Shown here piece after piece: positions 60,486 to 64,000 of a stretch of 64,000 bases of DNA (positions within the stretch are counted from its first letter, which is position 1; every line of letters starts with the position of its first letter). The position numbers and the translations under genes are program-made. The DNA is from Domibacillus enclensis (GTDB taxonomy: Bacteria > Bacillota > Bacilli > Bacillales > Domibacillaceae). A model generated the notes under the pieces. The model was not told the DNA's origin, searched no databases, and saw only the letters and a list, made by a program, of their open reading frames with translations. The stretch spans positions 186,001 through 250,000 of the forward strand of contig NZ_FTLX01000003.1 in NCBI RefSeq assembly GCF_900156125.1, given 5' to 3'.

Positions 60486-60514
60486 TTGCGCTATGCCTTT
60501 TTTTGGGCTAAACT
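60486..60514 (+). promoter_or_regulatory. SigA-type promoter for rnc-smc
   Basis: TTGCGC (60486-60491), 17-base spacer, TAAACT (60509-60514), located between the acpP terminator and rnc. Confidence 0.6.
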
Positions 60515-60551
60515 ATTTTTGTGTGCATTTTATCATTGCGGAGGAACGAGG

Positions 60552-61286
60552 ATGAAAAAAACAAACCGGGAGCAGCGCTATTCTGAACGGAAAAACAATG
60601 AATTTAAAGAGTTTCAGGAGAAGATGGGCGTTCGCTTTCAAAATGAATCATTGTTAAAACAAGCATTTACCCATTCGTCATATGTAAACGAACATCGCAG
60701 AAAGCCATATGAGGACAATGAGCGTCTTGAGTTTTTAGGCGACGCTGTATTAGAGCTGACGGTGTCACAGTTTTTATACAAAACCTATCCGGTTATGTCG
60801 GAAGGAGAACTGACAAAGCTCCGGGCTGCGGTTGTTTGTGAGCCATCGCTTGTGACATTTGCAAATGAGCTTCAATTCGGCAAGCTTATTTTACTCGGAA
60901 AAGGCGAAGAAATGACTGGCGGAAGGTTGCGTCCGGCCCTGCTGGCAGACGTATTTGAAGCATACATCGGCGCGCTTTATTTGGATCAGGGAATGGAAGC
61001 AGTTCTTCCATTTTTGGAGAACGCCGTTTTTCCGAAAATCAGCGCGGGTGCTTTTTCGCACGTCATGGACTTTAAAAGCCAGCTGCAGGAGTATGTTCAG
61101 CGTGAATTAAAAGGCGCACCGTCTTACCGGATTTTAGAAGAAAAAGGTCCGGCGCATAACAAAGAGTTTATTACAGAAGTATCACTGAACGGGGCGGTCC
61201 TTGGAACAGGAAGCGGCCGTTCGAAAAAGGAAGCCGAGCAATTTGCAGCCCGAATGGCTCTGGAGCACGTTAAAGAATCGAAGTAG
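60552..61286 (+). CDS. rnc: Ribonuclease III
   Basis: Double-strand-specific endoribonuclease processing rRNA precursors and scRNA. It has 244 residues from ATG 60552 (B. subtilis 249), with GGAGGAACGAGG upstream. The frame is open 102 bp further upstream but covers the promoter and terminator. The catalytic signature is [14 protein letters not shown] in the N-terminal RNase III domain. The C-terminal dsRNA-binding domain (about 168-243) has [11 protein letters not shown] and [18 protein letters not shown]. smc follows 17 bp later. Confidence 0.97.
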   Translation: MKKTNREQRYSERKNNEFKEFQEKMGVRFQNESLLKQAFTHSSYVNEHRRKPYEDNERLEFLGDAVLELTVSQFLYKTYPVMSEGELTKLRAAVVCEPSLVTFANELQFGKLILLGKGEEMTGGRLRPALLADVFEAYIGALYLDQGMEAVLPFLENAVFPKISAGAFSHVMDFKSQLQEYVQRELKGAPSYRILEEKGPAHNKEFITEVSLNGAVLGTGSGRSKKEAEQFAARMALEHVKESK

Positions 61287-61303
61287 AAGACAGGTGGAAA
61301 AGA

Positions 61304-64000
61304 ATGATCCTGAAAAAGCTTGATATAGCGGGATTCAAATCGTTTGCAGGAAAAGTAACCATTGATTTTATGCCCGGTGTGACCGCAGTAGTCGGACCGA
61401 ATGGTTCAGGAAAAAGCAATATTACCGAGGCCATCCGCTGGGTGCTTGGCGAGCAGTCGGCCAAAAACCTGCGAGGCGGAAAAATGGAGGATGTCATTTT
61501 CTCCGGAAGTGATTCGAGAAGGCGGCTGAATGAAGCGGACGTGACCATCACTCTCGACAATCGGGACGGGGCGCTTCCGCTTGATTACAGTGAGGTAAGC
61601 ATCACTCGCCGCGTAAACCGGAACGGAGACAGCGGCTTCTTTATAAACAAGCAAAGCTGCCGGCTAAAAGACATTATTGAATTGTTTATGGACTCGGGAC
61701 TCGGACGTGGGGCATTTTCGATTATCGGCCAGGGGCGGGTAGATGAAATTTTAAACAGCCGTCCGGAAGAGCGCCGGTCCATTTTTGAAGAAGCAGCGGG
61801 CGTTCTTAAGTACAAAACGCGTAAAAAGCAGGCAGAGCTTAAGCTTGCTGAGACAGAGGAAAACGTCAGCCGCGTTCAGGATATTCTGTATGAGCTGGAG
61901 CAGCGGGTAGAGCCGCTGGCGATTCAAGCTGCCGCCGCGAAAGACTTTCTTGATAAAAAGAAAGAGCTGAAAGAGATAGAAGCAGCGGTTTGGGCGCATG
62001 ATATTGCCGAGTCGCACGCTCAATGGGAAGAACGTAAAAAAGACCGGGAGCATCAAGAACGGCAGGCGTCAAGGTTTAGTGAAGAAGCAGAACGTGCAGA
62101 AGCGCGAATCCGGACGCTCGAGCAGGAAATAAAAGAGCTGTCAGCAGGAGAAGAGGACGCACAGCAATCGTTTATAACGGTCATTGAAACGCTGGAAAAA
62201 ATCGAAGGACGACGCCAGCTGATGGATGAACGGCAAAAAAATGCAGCGTTTAACGAAGAAAAGCTGCTTAAATCCATAAAAGAAGCGGAAGAAAAAGAGC
62301 GCGATGTACAAAAGGCTTTAACAGAGGCCAATGCCCTTGCGCAAACGAAGAAAAGCGAGCTTGAGCAGCTGAAAGCAGCAGCGGAAGAAAAAGAAGCGCT
62401 GCTTCAGTCGGTCTCAAAAGCAGACGGTGAATCATTAGAATCACTGAAAGCAGACTACATTGACTGTTTAAGTCAGGAAGCCGCTCTGAAAAATGAACGG
62501 CTTGAAATTGACCGTCAAATCGAACGGCTGACCGCCCGCTTTGAACGGATGGGTGGCCATAATGATCACTTCTTGACTGAGAGAGCTGCGCTGGAAAAAG
62601 AGCATAAGCAGATCGAAGAAGCCCGCCTGGCAGCAGAGCGGCAATTAAACGAGCATACAACCGCTTATCGAGAAGCAAAGCGCGAGCGGGATCAGCTGAA
62701 AGAAACGCTTGATAAAAAGCGCAATGCTTTGTACAAAGCCTATCAGATTTTGCAGGAAGCCGTATCGAGACGTGACATGCTGGCATCTATGGAAGAAGAT
62801 TATTCTGGCTTTTTTTCCGGCGTGAAAGAAGTGCTGAAAGAAAAAAACGGCCGTCTTTCCGGTGTCGTTGGCGCTGCCGCTGAGCTGATCCGCGTGCCGT
62901 CAAAATTTGAAATGGCGATTGAAACAGCACTTGGCGGAGCTCTCCAGCACATTGTTGTGCAGGATGAGGCTTCTGCCAGACAAGCGATCGCCTACTTAAA
63001 GCAGCATAAATTTGGCCGTGCCACATTTCTCCCTTTATCTGCTGTGAAAGAAAAAACCATTCCTGACCATTTGTTGGCGTCTATTCGAACTATCGATGGC
63101 TTTCTTGGCACAGCATTGGAGCTGGTGCAGTTTGACAGCCAGTACGTTCGTGCGGCAGGCCATTTGCTTGGCAATGTGGTGATCGCCACCTCGCTGGAAG
63201 AAGCAAATGGAATTGCCCGCCGGCTGAACCATCGTTACCGCGTTGTGACACTGGACGGGGATGTGGTGAACGCCGGGGGCTCCATGACAGGTGGTTCAAC
63301 AAAAAAAACAGGCGCTTCTTTGCTTGGCAGGAAAAACGAACTGGATACATTAAGCAGCCAGATTGAACACATGCAGCAAAAAACAGCCGAGGCGGAAAAA
63401 GAAGTGAAATCTCTTCAAGACCGCTCTGCTGAAAGTGACCGGCTTGTTGCGCAGCTTGAAGAAACCGGAGAGTTGTACCGGCAAGGGCTTCAGGAAGCGA
63501 AAAACCAGCAGCTGGAATGGTCCTTTAATGAACAGTCCGTGAATGACCGGCTTGCTCTTTACGATGCGGAAAAACGGGAATTTCAAGAAGAAAAAGACCG
63601 GCTTGAACAGCGGAAGAAAACCGTTCATGCCTCGCTTGATAAGGTCGGACAGACGATGCGTGACCTTGATGAGCAAATGGCTTTCAAAGAAAAAGAGCAA
63701 AAAACGGCTTTTTCAGAGAAAGATCGGCTAACCGAATTCATGAATGAGATTCGTCCGAAAATAGCTGTACTAGATGAGCAGCTTGCTGCAGCGGGCCAGC
63801 AGGCATCACGGCTGCAGGAGGACTGGAGAGCGGTTCAAAAGCAGCTTGTAAACTTGCGCGAGGAGCAGGCCTTTATTCAAAATGAACAGTCTGACAGTGG
63901 ATCAACAGGGCTGACGCTGGCTCAGCAGTCCGAGGAACAGGCGGCCGAAAAGGACCGCCTGTCAAAGCGGCTTGCGACGTTAAAATCAGCGCGGGCGGGC
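61304..64000 (+). CDS. smc: Chromosome segregation ATPase SMC, N-terminal ~75% (3' end outside window)
   Basis: Core ATPase of the Smc-ScpAB condensin, which compacts and segregates chromosomes. The frame is open from ATG 61304 to the window edge (899 codons; B. subtilis Smc is 1186 residues). Walker A is GPNGSGKSN (residues 31-39), and the Q-loop region has [20 protein letters not shown]. The N-terminal coiled coil covers about 170-480. The hinge (about 500-660) has [13 protein letters not shown] and [15 protein letters not shown]. The returning coiled coil runs to the edge. The C-loop and Walker B are outside the window. GACAGGTGG precedes the ATG. Confidence 0.97.
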   Translation, partial: MILKKLDIAGFKSFAGKVTIDFMPGVTAVVGPNGSGKSNITEAIRWVLGEQSAKNLRGGKMEDVIFSGSDSRRRLNEADVTITLDNRDGALPLDYSEVSITRRVNRNGDSGFFINKQSCRLKDIIELFMDSGLGRGAFSIIGQGRVDEILNSRPEERRSIFEEAAGVLKYKTRKKQAELKLAETEENVSRVQDILYELEQRVEPLAIQAAAAKDFLDKKKELKEIEAAVWAHDIAESHAQWEERKKDREHQERQASRFSEEAERAEARIRTLEQEIKELSAGEEDAQQSFITVIETLEKIEGRRQLMDERQKNAAFNEEKLLKSIKEAEEKERDVQKALTEANALAQTKKSELEQLKAAAEEKEALLQSVSKADGESLESLKADYIDCLSQEAALKNERLEIDRQIERLTARFERMGGHNDHFLTERAALEKEHKQIEEARLAAERQLNEHTTAYREAKRERDQLKETLDKKRNALYKAYQILQEAVSRRDMLASMEEDYSGFFSGVKEVLKEKNGRLSGVVGAAAELIRVPSKFEMAIETALGGALQHIVVQDEASARQAIAYLKQHKFGRATFLPLSAVKEKTIPDHLLASIRTIDGFLGTALELVQFDSQYVRAAGHLLGNVVIATSLEEANGIARRLNHRYRVVTLDGDVVNAGGSMTGGSTKKTGASLLGRKNELDTLSSQIEHMQQKTAEAEKEVKSLQDRSAESDRLVAQLEETGELYRQGLQEAKNQQLEWSFNEQSVNDRLALYDAEKREFQEEKDRLEQRKKTVHASLDKVGQTMRDLDEQMAFKEKEQKTAFSEKDRLTEFMNEIRPKIAVLDEQLAAAGQQASRLQEDWRAVQKQLVNLREEQAFIQNEQSDSGSTGLTLAQQSEEQAAEKDRLSKRLATLKSARAG

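Overview
The window is a stretch of core chromosome from an endospore-forming, low-to-mid GC Firmicute of the family Bacillaceae. Gene order closely follows Bacillus subtilis from pbpB to smc. The organism makes spores (spoVD, spoVE, spoIIGA-sigE-sigG, spoVM, ylmC). The DNPR motif of MurE indicates meso-diaminopimelate peptidoglycan. Genus cannot be fixed from the sequence. Comparisons with B. subtilis lengths and gene order are from memory.

Layout. 1-16 kb is the division and cell wall (dcw) cluster: the 3' end of pbpB, spoVD, murE-mraY-murD, spoVE, murG, divIB, ftsA-ftsZ (with a very good SigH-type promoter), then the sporulation sigma operon spoIIGA-sigE-sigG. 16-20 kb holds ylmC, pgeF (ylmD), ylmE, sepF, ylmG, ylmH and divIVA. 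20-24.5 kb holds ileS behind a complete T-box leader, then lspA and rluD. 24.5-34.9 kb is the pyrimidine operon pyrR-pyrB-pyrC-carA-carB-pyrK-pyrD-pyrF-pyrE, controlled by two PyrR attenuators; pyrP is not there. 34.9-36.3 kb is the only accessory-looking interval: a 41-bp tandem repeat array with a core every 20-21 bp, a GNAT acetyltransferase, and a composite palindromic repeat also found between pbpB and spoVD. 36.3-39.6 kb holds rqcH (minus strand), a small unknown membrane protein, remA, gmk and rpoZ. 39.7-52.1 kb is one long tightly packed operon: coaBC-priA-def-fmt-rsmB-rlmN-prpC-prkC-rsgA-rpe-thiN-spoVM. 52.2-61.3 kb holds rpmB (minus strand), yloU-fakA, recG, the FapR-controlled lipid operon fapR-plsX-fabD-fabG, acpP and rnc. 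smc runs off the right edge.

The genes serve connected housekeeping tasks: lipid II synthesis and septal wall assembly, Z-ring assembly and placement (FtsA, FtsZ, SepF, DivIVA), UMP synthesis, translation initiation and ribosome maturation or rescue (Fmt, Def, RsmB, RlmN, RsgA, RqcH, YlmH), membrane lipid synthesis and chromosome condensation. Regulation readable from the DNA includes SigA-type promoters, a SigH-type promoter, a T-box, two PyrR attenuators, a FapR operator and many intrinsic terminators.

I found no prophage, insertion sequence, CRISPR array, rRNA or tRNA gene, and no clearly novel defence or biosynthetic system. The most unusual elements are the phased repeat array at 34970-35123, the composite repeats at 1084-1446 and 35750-36305, and oddities at the starts of spoVE and murG.
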